Source of the DNA: Marinoscillum sp965229915
Lineage (GTDB): Bacteria > Bacteroidota > Bacteroidia > Cytophagales > Cyclobacteriaceae
DNA length: 64,000 bases
Assembly: GCF_965229915.1 (NCBI RefSeq)
Contig: NZ_CBDDJZ010000001.1
Span: forward strand, 992,001-1,056,000
Reading direction: 5' to 3'
Shown here: positions 63,080 through 64,000 of the stretch, piece after piece
How positions within the stretch are numbered: the stretch's first letter is position 1
Layout of the letters: every line of letters begins with the position of its first letter
Program-made: the position numbers and the translations under genes
Notes under the pieces: model-generated
What the model saw: only the letters and a program-made list of their open reading frames with translations
Databases searched by the model: none
Told to the model about the DNA's origin: nothing

Positions 63080-63898
63080 TCAACGCTCCTTCAAGATGAA
63101 GCGAATTGGGACAGTCCTATAAACTCTTACCGCCATCCCACGTTGCTTACCAGGTTTCCAGGCAGGAGCTTCGCTTACCACACGCATGGCTTCTTCATCA
63201 CATCCGGCACCTATTCCTTTCACTACTTTCACGTCGGTGATGCTACCATCCTTTTCTACTACGAACTGTACGAAGACCATCCCACTTATATTTAATCTTC
63301 TCGCGGCTTCCGGGTAGTTCATATTGTCAGCTACGTACTGATAGAAGCTTGCCATACCACCGTATGGTTCTGGCCATGTCTCCACCACCTGGAAGATCTC
63401 TTCTACTTTCTCCTCTTCCATGTCCAGGATCACTTCTTCATAAACCACATCTTCCACGGCTAGATCTTCTGTCATTTCCATGTCCAGGTTGATCTCCATG
63501 TCTTCGATGAGCACTTCATCCTCCACTTCTTTCAGCTGAAAGACTTCCAGGTTTTTCTTTGGAGGGGGTGGTGGTGGTTGATTACTCACTGGCATTTCCA
63601 CTACTTCATCAAAGTTTCCTTCTACATTTCCTAGATCGACCAGATTCATATTGTCATAGGTCTTCCAGTTGAAAGCAATGATGATAAAGAGCAAACTGAT
63701 ACTGAGGCTTAGGAAAAAGAGCATAGGTCTTCTATCGGCTTCTACTCGTTGACGCTCTCGCTTGATCTGCATCAATCCATCATACTGATTGAGTTTCTTT
63801 TCCTTTCTATGAATGATTTCATTGGCATGAATCAAATGAGGTAAATGAGCCTCTTGCAATCCAGGAATTTTCTGGGGGGTGTTGATATGCGTTTTCAT
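63080..63898 (-). CDS. tonB: energy transducer TonB
   Basis: 272 aa. Cytosolic N-terminus of ~58 residues (longer than classical TonB), one membrane helix (FFLSLSISLLFIIIAFNW), a proline run (QPPPPPPKKN), an acidic linker rich in Glu/Asp/Met, and a TonB C-terminal domain (YPEAARRLNISGMVFVQFVVEKDGSITDVKVVKG). It delivers proton-motive energy to outer-membrane receptors such as the two in this window. exbB and exbD are not adjacent. The last 100 bp of the window show no further gene. Confidence 0.93.
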   Translation of the reverse strand: MKTHINTPQKIPGLQEAHLPHLIHANEIIHRKEKKLNQYDGLMQIKRERQRVEADRRPMLFFLSLSISLLFIIIAFNWKTYDNMNLVDLGNVEGNFDEVVEMPVSNQPPPPPPKKNLEVFQLKEVEDEVLIEDMEINLDMEMTEDLAVEDVVYEEVILDMEEEKVEEIFQVVETWPEPYGGMASFYQYVADNMNYPEAARRLNISGMVFVQFVVEKDGSITDVKVVKGIGAGCDEEAMRVVSEAPAWKPGKQRGMAVRVYRTVPIRFILKER

Positions 63899-64000
63899 GA
63901 CTTATTGTGGTTTGTTTATTCTAAGGTCATGAAATGCTGAGAGTAGACAAATGACCGTTATCAGATGCGGAACTGATTCTTAACGGAGCATTAAGAAAAA

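Overview
The window looks like a chromosome segment of a marine Bacteroidota, most likely order Cytophagales. Supporting evidence is a C-terminal type IX secretion sorting domain on a DUF1501 protein, a HU_HIG-type HU protein, BACON and GLUG repeats, DUF4199, DUF5683 and DUF6503-like proteins, large MacB/FtsX permeases, LytTR regulators, TonB receptors, menaquinone synthesis (menB), few Shine-Dalgarno sequences and moderate GC content. No rRNA or tRNA gene was recognised.

Layout. 1-998: 3' end of a TonB-dependent receptor. 995-3890: TPR histidine kinase with a LytTR regulator. 3932-7749: compact minus-strand operon (sigma-54 response regulator, its kinase, a thioesterase, a membrane-anchored protein). 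7750-7977: two 17-bp palindromes and a -24/-12-like promoter driving four tandem MacB/FtsX permeases (7978-17572). 17573-24874: zinc-ribbon protein, small ORF with strong terminator, envelope hypotheticals, a heme-type TonB receptor with a small upstream partner, a DUF6503-like lipoprotein and RlpA. 24874-28326: bioDA, menB and a Uma2 protein. 28498-37863: six-gene envelope operon (two LPP20/DUF5683-type proteins, M48-TPR protease, two BACON/GLUG lipoproteins, one large lipoprotein). 38001-40853: second TPR kinase/LytTR pair with a tiny upstream lipoprotein. 41125-51160: a two-gene membrane unit, bioF, an LpxR-like protein, an oxidoreductase, a convergent pair whose 3' ends run into each other, a large BNR-propeller protein, HU and a second zinc-ribbon paralog. 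58102-63898: DUF3137, DUF1501/DUF1800, YciI-like lipoprotein and TonB.

The most unusual region is 51273-56604. A tyrosine recombinase that is not canonical IntI is followed by what reads as an integron-like gene-cassette array. Each cassette starts with GTTNNNNNNN and its gene is followed by the exact 9-10-bp reverse complement of that cassette's own start. This marks the beginning of a roughly 230-bp attC-like element with a second 16-18-bp stem and one or more bulges. The first cassette boundary lies 5 bp from a perfect 11-6-11 bp dyad directly downstream of the integrase gene, a candidate attI. Cassettes carry two small membrane proteins, a cytosolic protein with no start codon of its own, and an antitoxin/ParE toxin pair. 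Function of the array is inferred from sequence only.

How genes work together. The sigma-54 regulator probably binds the two palindromes and activates the permease operon. bioD, bioA and bioF supply three steps of biotin synthesis. TonB at the right end could energise the two receptors. The envelope operon and DUF1501/DUF1800 pair suggest an elaborate outer surface.
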